Numbered from the stretch's first letter, positions 42,922-54,784 are shown. The stretch is DNA of 64,000 nucleotides from Bradyrhizobium ottawaense (GCF_002278135.3 NZ_CP029425.2:4440001-4504000), one strand, 5' to 3'. Translations and numbers: made by a program. Notes: generated by a model from the letters alone, not told the origin.

Positions 42922-43079
42922 CTGACCTTCTGTTGTCCTTCCCGACTCGTCCGGCCGAAGCGGTCTCTCTCTTGCATGTCGGGCGCTCCAGCAAAAGCCG
43001 GGTGCCCCGCAAAGCGGCGTGCCCAGCAAAAGCGCGGCCTGCCGCCGAAATGACCCCAATCTCCGTTTGACACCCAAAT

Positions 43080-43094
43080 TGTATAAATTATACA
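43080..43094 (+). promoter_or_regulatory. palindromic operator for the GntR regulator
   Basis: TGTATAAATTATACA is a perfect 15-nt palindrome (odd centre) in an AT-rich island between gntR and the second TRAP operon, 44 nt before the dctQ start. FCD-type GntR proteins bind short TNGTNNNACNA-like palindromes, and this fits the general style. The island may also hold the -10 element. Confidence 0.6.
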
Positions 43095-43137
43095 TTTGTC
43101 GATAGCACGACAATTTTCGGGGTGTGGGGCCTCTTTC

Positions 43138-43761
43138 ATGATCGAGCAGACGATCCCGGCCAACCGCGCGTTCAGCGTTCGACGGATGGTCATTCGCGCC
43201 TCCAGCGCCCTGCTCGCCGTGGAGCGCCTTGCGCTGATGGGCCTGATGTACGTGCTGACCGGCCTGATCCTGGTGAACGTCGTCACCCGCTACGCGCGCT
43301 TTCCGATCTACTGGATCGACGAATCCGCTGTTTATTGCGTGGTCTGGCTGACCTTCATCGGCGCCTCCGCGATGACGCGCCTGCGGCTCGACTTCGCGGT
43401 GACCATGCTGACGGAACGTCTTTCGCCGCAGCACCAGAAGATCGCGAAGGTGATCTCGACCGGCCTCGTCGTCGTGTTCGGTGCCGCCCTGATCGTCACC
43501 TGCATGCTCTGGATGGATCCGGTTGGCCTCGCCCGCGCCGGCTTCGACGGGCGCAAGCTCGCGGCCGAAACCTTCAACTTCCTCTACACCGAGCACACGC
43601 AGACGCTGAACTGGCCGACCTGGGTGCTCTACCTGACGCTGCCGATCTTCGCGGTGTCGATGACCGTTCACGGCCTCGCCAATTTGCTGGAAGATCTCGG
43701 GCTGGTGCCGCGCGTGCCGCCAAAGGGCTTCCAGCTCTCCGAGCTCGACGGGGTCAACTGA
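43138..43761 (+). CDS. TRAP transporter small permease (DctQ), system 2
   Basis: 207 aa, four helices: LMGLMYVLTGLILVNVVTRY, AVYCVVWLTFIGASAMTRLR, VVVFGAALIVTCMLW and WVLYLTLPIFAVSMTVHGLA. YWIDESAVY is the DctQ signature-like stretch. I took ATG 43138; a TTG at 43096 is an alternative. First gene of the operon dctQMP-dapA-like, unlike system 1 where dctP comes first. Its stop overlaps the dctM start by one base (TGATG). Confidence 0.85.
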   Translation: MIEQTIPANRAFSVRRMVIRASSALLAVERLALMGLMYVLTGLILVNVVTRYARFPIYWIDESAVYCVVWLTFIGASAMTRLRLDFAVTMLTERLSPQHQKIAKVISTGLVVVFGAALIVTCMLWMDPVGLARAGFDGRKLAAETFNFLYTEHTQTLNWPTWVLYLTLPIFAVSMTVHGLANLLEDLGLVPRVPPKGFQLSELDGVN

Positions 43762-45026
43762 TGATCACGTCAGCGGCCTTTATGGTTTTCATGCTGGTCG
43801 GCGTGCCGATCGGCCTCTGCCTGTGCCTCGCCGGGCTCGTCTACATCGCGGCATCCGGCAATCCCGTGCTGTTCCAGTCCTATCCGCTGCAGCTGTTCGG
43901 CGGCGTCGACAGCTACGGCCTGATCGCCATCCCGCTCTTCATCCTGATCGGCGAGATCATGAACGGCGGCGGCATCACACGGCGCATCGTCGACATGGCG
44001 ATGGCCTTCGTCGGCTCGCTCAAAGGCGGGCTCGCCTACGTCAACATCCTCGCCAACATGTTCATCTCCTCGATCCTGGGATCGGCGACCGCACAGGTCG
44101 CGATCATGGCCCAGATCATGGTGCCGGAGATGGAGAAGAAGGGTTACGACAAGACGTTTGCGGCGGGACTGACCGCCTATGGCGGCATGCTCGGACCGAT
44201 CATACCGCCCTCGGTGATGTTCGTGGTCTACAGCGTGCTCGCACAGGTCTCGGTCAGCGACATGCTGATCGCCGGCATCGTGCCGGGCGTCATCCTCACC
44301 GTGATGTTCTGCCTCGTCATCGCGCTGATGGGCTATGTCTACAACTATCCGCGTGCGGACTATCAGACACCGCGCCAGCGCGTCATGACGATCCTGCGGA
44401 CGTCGCCGACGCTGCTGATCCCGGTCGTCATCGTCGGCACGATTTTGAGCGGCCTTGCCAATGCGACGGAATCCGCCGCCGTCGGCGCGGTGGCTGCCGC
44501 ACTCGTCGGAAAATACTGGACCAGGGAGTTCGAGTTCTCGCAGCTGCCGCAGATGATGCTGCGCAGCGCGATCTATTCGGCGATCGTGCTGTTCCTGGTT
44601 GCGGCCGCCGCCGTGTTCTCCTGGGTCCTGATCTTCGGCAAGGTGCCGCAGGAGACGGCTGCCTGGATCCAGACGGCTGCCAAAGACCCGGTCAGCTTCA
44701 TGCTGATCTGCAACGTCATCTTGTTGGTGATCGGCACGGTCATCGACGGCATTCCCGGCCTGATCATGACGGTGCCGATCCTGCTGCCTGTTGCAACCGA
44801 GGTCTATCACATCGATCCCCGGCATTTCGGCGTCGTGGTGGTCATCAATCTCGTGCTCGGCCTGCTGTCGCCGCCGGTCGGGCTCTGCTTCTTCGTCGCG
44901 GCCGCCGTCACCGGCGCCAAGCCCGGCAAGATGTTCATGGTGACGCTGCCCTTCTTCGTCATCTCCTGCGTCCTCCTCGTGCTGCTCTCGCTCTATCCGT
45001 CGCTCTCGCTGATCCTCATCAAATAG
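43761..45026 (+). CDS. TRAP transporter large permease (DctM), system 2
   Basis: 421 aa with about 12 helices. Landmarks: LIAIPLFILIGEIMNGGGIT, then SSILGSATAQVAIMAQIMVP, then YGGMLGPIIPPSVMFVVYS. The C-terminal LGLLSPPVGLCFFVAAAVTG completes the family pattern. A slightly shorter central loop than system 1. Translationally coupled to dctQ. Sodium-driven uptake of the ligand delivered by the DctP that follows. Confidence 0.9.
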   Translation: MITSAAFMVFMLVGVPIGLCLCLAGLVYIAASGNPVLFQSYPLQLFGGVDSYGLIAIPLFILIGEIMNGGGITRRIVDMAMAFVGSLKGGLAYVNILANMFISSILGSATAQVAIMAQIMVPEMEKKGYDKTFAAGLTAYGGMLGPIIPPSVMFVVYSVLAQVSVSDMLIAGIVPGVILTVMFCLVIALMGYVYNYPRADYQTPRQRVMTILRTSPTLLIPVVIVGTILSGLANATESAAVGAVAAALVGKYWTREFEFSQLPQMMLRSAIYSAIVLFLVAAAAVFSWVLIFGKVPQETAAWIQTAAKDPVSFMLICNVILLVIGTVIDGIPGLIMTVPILLPVATEVYHIDPRHFGVVVVINLVLGLLSPPVGLCFFVAAAVTGAKPGKMFMVTLPFFVISCVLLVLLSLYPSLSLILIK

Positions 45027-45050
45027 GCCCGTCCAAAAGGAAGCCCGACC

Positions 45051-46034
45051 ATGCCGCTTACACGCCGCCGCTTTCTCGCCGCCAGTGCCGCCACATCGGT
45101 GTTCGCACCGTCGTTGGCGCTCGCCCAGACCAAGGAATTCCGCCTCGGCCTGATCACGCCGAACGGCCATTCCTGGAATAAGGCCGCGCTCAAATTCGGC
45201 GACGATCTCAAGGCCGCAACCAACGGCCGCCTGACCTTGACCGTGTTCCATTCCGGCCAGCTCGGCAACGAGCCCGCGATGATGCAGCAATTGCAGTCCG
45301 GAGCGCTCGACATGGGCTTCATCCAGGCCGCCGAGCTCGGCTCGCGCGTGCCGCACATCGCCGCGATCAACGCGCCCTACATCGTGCGCTCGACGCCGGC
45401 GGTGGCGAAATTCGTGCGGCATCCGGCGGCCGTCAAACTGTTCGACGTGCTGCCGCAGGAAACCGGAACGATCGGGCTTGGCTGGGGCATCACCGGCATG
45501 CGCGCGGTGTTCTCGTCGAAGGATTTGACGACGCTCGCCGACATCAAGGGCATGAAGCTGCGCATCAACCCGACGCCGGTCTATCGCGACTTCTACTCGT
45601 CCCTCGGCGCTGCGCCGACGCCGATCCCCACGCCACAGGTGTTCGACGCCATGGCCAACGGTCAGGTCGACGGCCTCGAGGCCGATCTCGAATTCTCCTG
45701 GAACCAGCGTTTCGACAAGGTCTCCAAGGTGATCCTGCAGATGAATGCCGTCTTCATGCCGATGGCGGCCGTCGTCTCCGGACGGGTCTGGCAGTCGCTC
45801 CCCGCTGCCGACCGCGAGCTGATCGCCAAGACGGTCAAGGCGACGCTGGATGCGCAGATCGACGAACTCGCCGGCAACGAGCCCGCGCTGATCGAGAATT
45901 TCAAGAACGCGCCGATCCCGATCCGCCAGGTCCCCGCCGGCGACACCGAAGCCGTCATTGCCGAGTTCGACAAGATCTGGCTGCCCAAGGCACCGGTTCT
46001 CGCCGAGCTGCGCAAGGTCGGCGCGACGCTCTGA
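45051..46034 (+). CDS. TRAP transporter substrate-binding protein (DctP family), system 2
   Basis: 327 aa. Tat-type signal MPLTRRRFLAASAATSVFAP, cleavage near LALAQ. DctP landmarks: EFRLGLITPNGHSWNKAALK, QLQSGALDMGFIQAAELGSR, and ADIKGMKLRINPTPVYRDFY with the ligand-binding arginine in KLRIN. AAAGGA precedes ATG 45051 by about ten bases. It lies in an operon between dctM and the DapA-family enzyme, which probably degrades the imported compound. Confidence 0.9.
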   Translation: MPLTRRRFLAASAATSVFAPSLALAQTKEFRLGLITPNGHSWNKAALKFGDDLKAATNGRLTLTVFHSGQLGNEPAMMQQLQSGALDMGFIQAAELGSRVPHIAAINAPYIVRSTPAVAKFVRHPAAVKLFDVLPQETGTIGLGWGITGMRAVFSSKDLTTLADIKGMKLRINPTPVYRDFYSSLGAAPTPIPTPQVFDAMANGQVDGLEADLEFSWNQRFDKVSKVILQMNAVFMPMAAVVSGRVWQSLPAADRELIAKTVKATLDAQIDELAGNEPALIENFKNAPIPIRQVPAGDTEAVIAEFDKIWLPKAPVLAELRKVGATL

Positions 46035-46108
46035 TCCCACCCGTCAGCCTCTTCACCACGCCCGGCGGATCCAGCCCCCCGCCGTCAATCTTACTTGGAG
46101 TCAAATCA

Positions 46109-47035
46109 ATGAGCCGCCGCGTTTCCTGGGAAGGCGTCTTCCCGGCCGTCACCACGCAATTCCACGACGATCTCTCGCTCGACATCGATGCAACCGCGAA
46201 GGTGATGGACGGTCTGATCCGCGACGGCGTCTCCGGACTGATCGTCTGCGGCTCGGTCGGCGAGAACACCTCGCTGGAGCGCAAGGAGAAGGTCGCGATC
46301 ATGGAGACGGCCAAGTCGGTCGCCGCCGGCCGCGTGCCCGTATTGTGCGGCATCGCCGAATTCACCACGGCATTTGCGGTCGAGACGGCGAAGGAAGCCG
46401 CGCGCGTCGGCATCGACGGGGTGATGGTGATGCCGGCGCTGGTCTATTCGTCCAAGCCGCACGAGACTGCCGCGCATTTCCGCGCCGTTGCCTCCGCGAC
46501 CGACCTGCCCGTGATGCTCTACAACAATCCGCCGATCTACAAGAACGACGTCACCCCGGACATTCTCGCCACGCTCGCCGACGTCGAGACCGTCGTCTGC
46601 TTCAAGGATTCGTCCGGAGACACGCGGCGCTTCATCGATACCCGCAACATGGTCGGCGACCGCTTCGTGCTGTTCGCAGGCCTCGACGACGTCATCGTCG
46701 AGAGCATCGCCATGGGCGCCGTGGGCTGGGTCTCCGGCATGTCGAACGCCTTCCCGCGCGAGGGCGAGACGCTGTTCCGTCTGGCCAAGGCGGGGCGCTT
46801 CGCCGAGGCGATGCCGCTCTACGAATGGTTCATGCCGCTCTTGCACCTCGATGCGCGCCCCGATCTCGTCCAGTGCATCAAGCTGTGCGAGCACATCATG
46901 GGCCGTGGTACCGCGCTGACCCGCCCGCCGCGCCTCGCGCTGCTGCCGCAGGAGAAGGCCGAGGTCGAGGCGATGATGGCCAAGGCGCTGAAGAGCCGGC
47001 CGCGTTTGCCGGATGTCGGCCTGAAGGCCGCCTGA
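46109..47035 (+). CDS. DapA/NAL-superfamily aldolase or deaminase
   Basis: 308 aa TIM-barrel enzyme of the dihydrodipicolinate synthase / N-acetylneuraminate lyase superfamily. Phosphate or carboxylate loop GSVGENTSL near residue 50, YNNPPIY with the proton-relay tyrosine near 138, and Schiff-base lysine K166 in CFKDSSGD. Being in a TRAP and GntR operon rather than a lysine operon argues for a catabolic role. Candidates are pyrroline-4-hydroxy-2-carboxylate deaminase of hydroxyproline breakdown, or a keto-acid lyase; I lean to the former on general resemblance only. GGAG lies upstream of ATG 46109. Confidence 0.82.
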   Translation: MSRRVSWEGVFPAVTTQFHDDLSLDIDATAKVMDGLIRDGVSGLIVCGSVGENTSLERKEKVAIMETAKSVAAGRVPVLCGIAEFTTAFAVETAKEAARVGIDGVMVMPALVYSSKPHETAAHFRAVASATDLPVMLYNNPPIYKNDVTPDILATLADVETVVCFKDSSGDTRRFIDTRNMVGDRFVLFAGLDDVIVESIAMGAVGWVSGMSNAFPREGETLFRLAKAGRFAEAMPLYEWFMPLLHLDARPDLVQCIKLCEHIMGRGTALTRPPRLALLPQEKAEVEAMMAKALKSRPRLPDVGLKAA

Positions 47036-47045
47036 GCGCAAATCT

Positions 47046-47130
47046 CGTAGGGTGGGCAAAGCGCAGCGTGCCCACCGTTCGAGGCCAGTGATCGCGGAGA
47101 GATGGTGGGCACAGCGCTACGCGCCTTTGC
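47046..47130. repeat. degenerate GTAGGGTGGGC-type repeat
   Basis: cgtagggtgggcaaagcgca is followed by an inverted tgcccacc (47069-47076), then a second ggtgggcacagcgctacgcg (47104-47123). It is the same family as the repeat at 42138-42233. It lies directly before the 80-nt palindrome, so two repeat families are stacked in one convergent gap. Confidence 0.6.
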
Positions 47131-47135
47131 TCCGC

Positions 47136-47215
47136 CGTCATTGCGAGTGCAGCGAAGCAATCCAGAGTCCCTCCGCGGGGACAGCCTGGATTGCTTCGCT
47201 GCGCTCACAATGACG
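47136..47215. repeat. 80-nt palindromic repeat element between convergent genes
   Basis: Two 30-nt arms, 47136-47165 and 47186-47215, differ from perfect inversion at only two positions; the loop is 20 nt. Arms start CGTCATTG and end with AGCGAAGCAATCCAG next to the loop. It ends 5 nt before the mvaB stop. Elements of this wording recur in Bradyrhizobium genomes (from memory), and it could act as a two-way terminator. Confidence 0.85.
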
Positions 47216-47220
47216 GAACA

Positions 47221-48132
47221 TTAGGAAGCCGCCCGCTTCTTCTTCGCATTCAGTGCGGACGCGACCCGGCTCACCGGCGGCTTGCCCAGCACGCCGCTCA
47301 TCTCGTTGGTCGCTGCCAGCAGCTTCTCCATGTCGACGCCGGTCCTGACACCCATGCCCTCGAGCATGTAGACGACGTCCTCGGTCGCGACGTTGCCGGT
47401 GGCGCCCGGCGCGTAGGGGCAGCCGCCGAGGCCGCCGGCCGCGGCGTCGATGACGCGGACGCCCTCCTCCAGGCCGGCATAGAGATTGGCGAGCGCCTGG
47501 CCGTAGGTGTCGTGGAAATGCATTGCAAGCTTGGCGGCGGGAATGTTGGCGGCAACCGCGCGCAGCATCTCCTTGGCCTTATCAGGCGTGCCGACGCCGA
47601 TGGTGTCGCCGAGCGAGATCTCGTAGCAGCCGAGCTCCGACAACGTGCTCGCAAGATCGGCGACGGCCTTCGGCTTGATCTCACCGTCGAACGGACAGCC
47701 CAGCACGCAGGAGATATAGCCGCGCACCCTGACGCCGTCAGCCTTGGCACGAGCCAGCACCGGCCTGAACCGCTCAATGGACTCCGCAACGGTGCAATTG
47801 ATGTTGGCGCGCGAAAAGCCCTCGGACGCCGCCGCGAACACCGAGACCACTTTCGCGCCCGCGGCGCGCGCGGCGTCATAGCCCTTCTCGTTGGGCACCA
47901 GCACGTGGAATTCGGCGCCCTTGATGCCGCTCACGCCGCGCAGCACGGCATCCGAGCTTGCCATTTGCGGGATCGCCTTGGGTGAGACGAACGCCCCGAC
48001 CTCGACCGTATCGAGGCCGGCCGCGACCAGCGCCTCGACGAAGGCGATACGGGCTTCGACGCTGACGGGCGTCTTCTCGTTCTGGAGGCCGTCGCGCGGC
48101 CCCATTTCGATGATGCGGACGGGGTCGCTCAT
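47221..48132 (-). CDS. mvaB: hydroxymethylglutaryl-CoA lyase
   Basis: 303 aa TIM-barrel enzyme splitting HMG-CoA into acetyl-CoA and acetoacetate, the last step of leucine breakdown. N-terminal MGPRDGLQNEK (catalytic R and metal D), metal-site HFHDTYGQ near 205, and the flexible cysteine loop GGLGGCPYAPGATGN near 235-250. It is 1 nt downstream of mccA in ivd-mccB-mccA-mvaB. Full length for the family. Confidence 0.93.
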   Translation of the reverse strand: MSDPVRIIEMGPRDGLQNEKTPVSVEARIAFVEALVAAGLDTVEVGAFVSPKAIPQMASSDAVLRGVSGIKGAEFHVLVPNEKGYDAARAAGAKVVSVFAAASEGFSRANINCTVAESIERFRPVLARAKADGVRVRGYISCVLGCPFDGEIKPKAVADLASTLSELGCYEISLGDTIGVGTPDKAKEMLRAVAANIPAAKLAMHFHDTYGQALANLYAGLEEGVRVIDAAAGGLGGCPYAPGATGNVATEDVVYMLEGMGVRTGVDMEKLLAATNEMSGVLGKPPVSRVASALNAKKKRAAS

Positions 48133-48133
48133 G

Positions 48134-50137
<2,004 letters not shown>

Positions 50138-50141
50138 CGCA

Positions 50142-51746
50142 TCACATCCTGAACAGGCCGAATTTCGTCGGCTCGATCGGCGCATTCGACGCCGCCGAGA
50201 GGCCAAGGCCGAGCACGAGGCGCGTGTCAGCGGGGTCGATCACGCCGTCGTCCCACAGCCGCGCGGTCGCGTAGTACGGGTGTCCCTGGCTCTCGTATTG
50301 TGCGCGGATGGGCTCGCGGAATTTGTCTTCCTCTTCCTTCGACCAGCTATCGCCCTTGGCCTCGATATTGTCGCGCCGGACCTGGCTCAGCACCATCGAG
50401 GCCTGCTCGCCGCCCATCACCGAGATGCGCGCGTTCGGCCACATCCAGAGGAAGCGCGGCGAGTAGGCGCGGCCGCACATGCCGTAATTGCCGGCGCCAT
50501 AGGAGCCGCCGATCACGACGGTGAACTTTGGCACCGAGGCAGTCGCAACCGCGGTCACGAGCTTGGCGCCGTCGCGCGCGATGCCGCCGGCCTCGTATTT
50601 CTTGCCGACCATGAAGCCGGTGATGTTCTGCAGGAACACCAGGGGAATGCCGCGCTGGCAGCACAGCTCGATGAAATGGGCGCCCTTCAGTGAACTCTCA
50701 CTGAAGAGAATGCCGTTGTTGGCGATGATGCCGACCGGATAGCCCCAGATATGGGCGAAGCCGCAGACCAGCGTCGTGCCGTAGAGCTTCTTGAACTCGT
50801 CGAACTCGGAGCCATCCACGACGCGGGCGATGATGTCGCGCACGTCGAACGGCCTTCTGCCGTCGACCGGCACCACGCCGTAGATCTCCTCGGCCGCGAA
50901 CAGCGGATCGCGCGGCTTGTGCATGTTGAGGTTCGGCCGCACCGACGGCTTCAGCGTGCCGACGATGCGCCGCGCGATGCCGATCGCATGGGCATCGTTC
51001 TGGGCATAGTGGTCCGTGACGCCCGACTGGCGCGAATGCACGTCGGCGCCGCCGAGCTCCTCGGCGCTGACGACCTCGCCGGTCGCGGCCTTCACCAGCG
51101 GCGGGCCGCCGAGAAAGATGGTGCCTTGATTGCGCACGATGATGCTCTCGTCCGACATCGCGGGGACATAGGCACCGCCGGCGGTGCAGGAGCCCATCAC
51201 GATGGCGATCTGCGGAATGCCCTGGGACGACATCTGCGCCTGGTTATAGAAGATGCGGCCGAAATGCCGCTCGTCCGGGAAGATCTCGTCCTGCAGCGGC
51301 AGGAAGGCGCCGCCGGAATCGACCATGTAGACGCAGGGCAGATTGTTCTGCCGCGCCACGTCCTGCGCGCGCAGATGCTTCTTCACCGTCATGGGGTAGT
51401 AAGTGCCGCCCTTGATGGTGGCGTCGTTGGCGACGATCATGCATTCGCGCCCCGAAATACGACCCACCCCCGTCACGACGCTCGCCGAATGCACGTCGCC
51501 GCCATAGAGGCCATAGGCCGCGAGCGGCGACAGCTCCAGAAACGAGGTGCCGGGATCGACCAGCAGGTCGACGCGCTCGCGTGCCAGCATCTTGCCGCGC
51601 GAGGTGTGGCGGTTGCGCGAGGCCTCGCCGCCACCGCCAGCGACTTGGGCGAGCTTTTCGCGCAAGTCGGCGACAAGCGTGCGCATGGCTTCTGCATTGC
51701 GCGAAAAGTCTGATGAAGATGGATCGATGCTGGAATGGAGCGGCAT
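50142..51746 (-). CDS. methylcrotonyl-CoA carboxylase, carboxyltransferase beta subunit
   Basis: 534 aa. Crotonase-fold carboxyltransferase with two domains: [20 protein letters not shown] near the start, [16 protein letters not shown] near 190, and [20 protein letters not shown] near 430. These are the oxyanion-hole glycine stretches of the family. Four nt upstream of the alpha subunit and 24 nt after ivd. It transfers CO2 from carboxybiotin to methylcrotonyl-Co[21 protein letters not shown] is typical of MCC beta. Confidence 0.93.
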   Translation of the reverse strand: MPLHSSIDPSSSDFSRNAEAMRTLVADLREKLAQVAGGGGEASRNRHTSRGKMLARERVDLLVDPGTSFLELSPLAAYGLYGGDVHSASVVTGVGRISGRECMIVANDATIKGGTYYPMTVKKHLRAQDVARQNNLPCVYMVDSGGAFLPLQDEIFPDERHFGRIFYNQAQMSSQGIPQIAIVMGSCTAGGAYVPAMSDESIIVRNQGTIFLGGPPLVKAATGEVVSAEELGGADVHSRQSGVTDHYAQNDAHAIGIARRIVGTLKPSVRPNLNMHKPRDPLFAAEEIYGVVPVDGRRPFDVRDIIARVVDGSEFDEFKKLYGTTLVCGFAHIWGYPVGIIANNGILFSESSLKGAHFIELCCQRGIPLVFLQNITGFMVGKKYEAGGIARDGAKLVTAVATASVPKFTVVIGGSYGAGNYGMCGRAYSPRFLWMWPNARISVMGGEQASMVLSQVRRDNIEAKGDSWSKEEEDKFREPIRAQYESQGHPYYATARLWDDGVIDPADTRLVLGLGLSAASNAPIEPTKFGLFRM

Positions 51747-51770
51747 GTTGATTCCAATGAGGTGAAGGTT

Positions 51771-52943
51771 TTAAGCCGTCTCGGACATCAGTTCGCGGCC
51801 GATCAGCATGCGGCGAACTTCGGACGTCCCCGCGCCGATCTCGTAGAGCTTGGCGTCGCGCCAGAGACGCCCCACGGGGAATTCGCTGGTGTAGCCGACG
51901 CCGCCAAGCGCCTGGATCGCCTCGCCGGCCATCCACGTTGCCTTCTCCGCGGAATAGAGGATCGCCGCCGCCGCATCCTTGCGCAAGCTGCGGGCGTGGT
52001 CGGCGCGGTCGCAAGCGCGTCCCACCGCATAGACATAGGCGCGAGTGGCCTGCCACGTCGCATACATGTCGGCGAGCTTGCCCTGCATCAGCTGGAAATC
52101 GCCGATCGGCTGGCCGAACTGCTTGCGCTCGTGCATGTAGGGCACGACCGCGTCCATGCAGGCCGCCATGATCCCGAGCGGACCGCCCGACAGCACCGTG
52201 CGCTCATAGTCGAGGCCGGACATCAGCACCTTGACGCCCTCGCCCACCTTGCCGAGCACGTTCTCCTCCGGCACCTCGCACTCGTCGAAGAATAAGGGAT
52301 AGGTGTTGGAGCCGCGCATGCCGAGCTTGTCGAGATGCTGGCCGTGGGTAAAACCCTTGAAGCCCTTCTCGATCAGGAAAGCGGTCATGCCACGCGGGCC
52401 GGCCGCCGGATCGGTCTTGGCGTAGACGACGAGCACGTCAGCGTCGCCGCCATTGGTGATCCACATCTTCGAGCCGTTGAGGACGTAGCGGTCGCCGCGC
52501 TTGTCGGCGCGCAACTTCATCGAGACGACGTCGGAGCCGGCGCCCGGCTCGGACATGGCGAGCGCGCCGACATAGTCGCCGGAGATCAGCTTCGGCAAAT
52601 AGCGCTGGCGCTGCGCGTCATTGCCGTTGCGCCGGATCTGGTTGACGCAGAGGTTGGAATGGGCGCCGTAGGACAGCCCCACGGCAGCGGAGCCGCGCGA
52701 AATCTCCTCCATGGCGACGATGTGGGCGAGATAGCCCATGTTCGAGCCGCCATATTGCTCCGGCGCGGTCATGCCGAGCAGGCCAAGGTCGCCGAAGCGC
52801 TTCCAGAGGTCTGCGGGGAATAGATTGGCCTTCTCGATGTCGGCCGCGCGCGGGGTGATCTCCGCCTCCACGAAGGCGCGAAGCGTGTCGCGCAGCATGC
52901 CGACGTCTTCGCCCAGTTCGAAGTCGATGCTCGGGATGTTCAA
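51771..52943 (-). CDS. ivd: isovaleryl-CoA dehydrogenase
   Basis: 390 aa flavoprotein of the acyl-CoA dehydrogenase family; oxidises isovaleryl-CoA to methylcrotonyl-CoA, passing electrons to [20 protein letters not shown] and [15 protein letters not shown] are the flavin and substrate stretches. [11 protein letters not shown] carries the glutamate that is the base in [23 protein letters not shown] is in the C-terminus. It starts at TTG 52943 with GGAGG seven bases upstream ([10 protein letters not shown]; homologues start at this point). The open frame continues to 53066 only as non-homologous sequence. First gene of the leucine operon. Confidence 0.92.
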   Translation of the reverse strand: MNIPSIDFELGEDVGMLRDTLRAFVEAEITPRAADIEKANLFPADLWKRFGDLGLLGMTAPEQYGGSNMGYLAHIVAMEEISRGSAAVGLSYGAHSNLCVNQIRRNGNDAQRQRYLPKLISGDYVGALAMSEPGAGSDVVSMKLRADKRGDRYVLNGSKMWITNGGDADVLVVYAKTDPAAGPRGMTAFLIEKGFKGFTHGQHLDKLGMRGSNTYPLFFDECEVPEENVLGKVGEGVKVLMSGLDYERTVLSGGPLGIMAACMDAVVPYMHERKQFGQPIGDFQLMQGKLADMYATWQATRAYVYAVGRACDRADHARSLRKDAAAAILYSAEKATWMAGEAIQALGGVGYTSEFPVGRLWRDAKLYEIGAGTSEVRRMLIGRELMSETA

Positions 52944-53017
52944 GGCGATTCCTCCGTATTTGACCTTCGAACCTAGCCGGATCGAAGCCCTCTTGCGGTC
53001 GAAAAGGTTGCATTTTC

Positions 53018-53031
53018 CGCCAAACTTGGCG
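53018..53031. promoter_or_regulatory. palindrome in the ivd/araC divergent spacer
   Basis: CGCCAAACTTGGCG, two 6-bp arms around AC, sits midway in the 122-nt spacer between ivd and the AraC-type regulator. It is a plausible binding site or promoter-overlapping operator. AraC proteins more often use direct repeats, so another regulator (for example a LiuR-type) could bind it. Confidence 0.4.
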
Positions 53032-53065
53032 AGGATTTTCGAGAGGAATTCCCAAAGGTTCCGCA

Positions 53066-54094
53066 ATGCCTTTTCAAGCCGCCACCGCGACCTCGCGCCG
53101 CGCCGTGACCCCCACCGCCTTCGTGCGGGGCGTGGTTGCCGCCTATGCGCGATACGGACGGGATCCGGCCGAAGCGCTGCAGCGGGGACAGGTAGCGCCA
53201 GACCTTGTCAATTCTCCGGGTGGGCGGATCACCGCCGCCCAGTTCGAGGCGTTGGCGGGCCATGCCATGCGGGAGCTCGACGACGAGGCGCTCGGCTGGT
53301 TCTCGCGCCGCCTGCCCTTCGGTACCTACGGCATGCTGTGCCGCGCCTCGATCACGGCGCCGACGCTGGAGGTCGCGCTCAAGCGCTGGTGCCGGCATCA
53401 TCGTCTGCTCACCGAGGACGTGCTGCTCGATCTCGAGCTCAGTGAGGAGACCGCGGTCGTCTCGATCCGGGAACTGCGCGACCTCGGGCCCTTGCGCGAA
53501 TTCTGCCTCGTCACTCTGCTCCGCTACGCCCTCGGCTTCTCCTGCTGGGCGGTCGATTCCGCGATTGCGCTACGCGCGGCGGAATTCCCTTATCCTGAGC
53601 CGGGACACGTTTCGGTCTACCCGACCATCTTCTGCAAAAGCGTCCGCTTCGACGCGGACTGCGCTCGGATCGTCTTCGACAAGCATTATCTATCGCTGCC
53701 GCTGACGCGCAGTCCGGCCGATCTCGACAACATGCTCAAGGGCGCGCTGCGGTTGACCGTGCTGCCCTATCGGCGCGACCGGCTGCTGGTCGAGCGTGTC
53801 CGCCGCGTGCTCCGCAATGCGCGCGGACGCAGTCTCGGTGCCGAGGATGTCGCAAGCGAGCTTGCGCTCTCCACTCGCACCATGCATCGGCGCCTGCGCG
53901 AGGAGGCCACCTCGTTGCGCGACCTCAAGGAAGAGGCAAAATTCGAACTGGCAAAACAGGAGCTGATGCGAGGCCGCACGCCGATCAAACGCATCGCGGA
54001 GATCGCCGGCTTCCGCAACGAGAAGAGTTTTTCGCGCGCCTTCCGCAACTGGAGCGGCGCCAGTCCCCGCGAGTTTCGCGGGCGGTATCGCTAA
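53066..54094 (+). CDS. AraC-family regulator of the divergent leucine operon
   Basis: 342 aa. The N-terminal ligand region of the OruR/ArgR 'arabinose-binding-like' AraC class (residues 15-200; [20 protein letters not shown]) is followed by two helix-turn-helix motifs. The first is [19 protein letters not shown] near 272-290. The second is [20 protein letters not shown], then [10 protein letters not shown]. Divergent from ivd-mccBA-mvaB, so presumably its activator responding to a leucine-derived acid. ATG 53066. Confidence 0.87.
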   Translation: MPFQAATATSRRAVTPTAFVRGVVAAYARYGRDPAEALQRGQVAPDLVNSPGGRITAAQFEALAGHAMRELDDEALGWFSRRLPFGTYGMLCRASITAPTLEVALKRWCRHHRLLTEDVLLDLELSEETAVVSIRELRDLGPLREFCLVTLLRYALGFSCWAVDSAIALRAAEFPYPEPGHVSVYPTIFCKSVRFDADCARIVFDKHYLSLPLTRSPADLDNMLKGALRLTVLPYRRDRLLVERVRRVLRNARGRSLGAEDVASELALSTRTMHRRLREEATSLRDLKEEAKFELAKQELMRGRTPIKRIAEIAGFRNEKSFSRAFRNWSGASPREFRGRYR

Positions 54095-54237
54095 GACATC
54101 ATCCGGAAAGCACGTCGCGGTCTTCCGTGCGTGCCGAGAGGGCGAGCACCCTGAGGCGCCGTACTCCTCAGACGTTTGCGGCCCCCGGGATCACTCCCGA
54201 AGGCCGTAAAGGTCGAAACCACCAGTCCTACCTCTGA

Positions 54238-54534
54238 TCAATTCGAGTTGGTCTGCGCGCCGCTCCGAAGCTTGCTGCGCGACTGCGAATGCTTCGGCTG
54301 ATAGGCGAGAGAGTCGGTCGCGCTCTTCCCGCCGCTCTGCGCGCACGTTCCGCCGATACCGCCGGCAGCGGCGCGGCAGGCTTCCATCGTCGGATAGCCG
54401 CAGCCGTGAGCGGCCTGGGCACCGTTCGTGATGCAATAATCTTCCGCTTTCGCAGTCGGTGCCGTCAGCACCAGAAACGCGGACGCAAACAGCGTCGCGG
54501 CGGAAACTGCGAACGTCTTCGAAACCGAGGTCAT
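54238..54534 (-). CDS. DUF3551-family secreted small protein
   Basis: 98 aa. The signal peptide runs to AKA (FAVSAATLFASAFLVLTAPT). The mature part has DYCITNGAQAAHGCGYPTME, then ACRAAAGGIGGTC. This is the DUF3551 pattern with three or four cysteines and the aromatic-glycine spacing. Periplasmic or secreted, function unknown; very common in Bradyrhizobium. Confidence 0.85.
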   Translation of the reverse strand: MTSVSKTFAVSAATLFASAFLVLTAPTAKAEDYCITNGAQAAHGCGYPTMEACRAAAGGIGGTCAQSGGKSATDSLAYQPKHSQSRSKLRSGAQTNSN

Positions 54535-54658
54535 GATGTCTTTTCCTGCTTAAGAAGTCCCACATGCGAGCCCTCGACTCGCAACGCGCGCTGAGGCTCA
54601 CACCTCGCATGTAGGCCAACCACGGGAACCATCAATCACGGCTCAGCGCATTGCTGGG

Positions 54659-54673
54659 ATGTGATAATCACAT
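54659..54673. promoter_or_regulatory. perfect 15-nt palindrome upstream of DUF3551
   Basis: ATGTGATAATCACAT is palindromic about its central A. It lies about 125 nt upstream of the DUF3551 start, in an AT-rich patch. Half-sites are those of CRP/FNR (TGTGA/TCACA), but the spacer is 3 rather than 6 nt, so a different factor is expected. Confidence 0.4.
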
Positions 54674-54784
54674 TTCTCAATTAGGTGAGTTGATAAGCAT
54701 TATAGTGCCACCAGGGCGATCGCCTCCAACTCTTTCGCAATTGATGCAAGTGCAGTGCAGGCTGCCCTCGGGCGTGGCCTGCCG

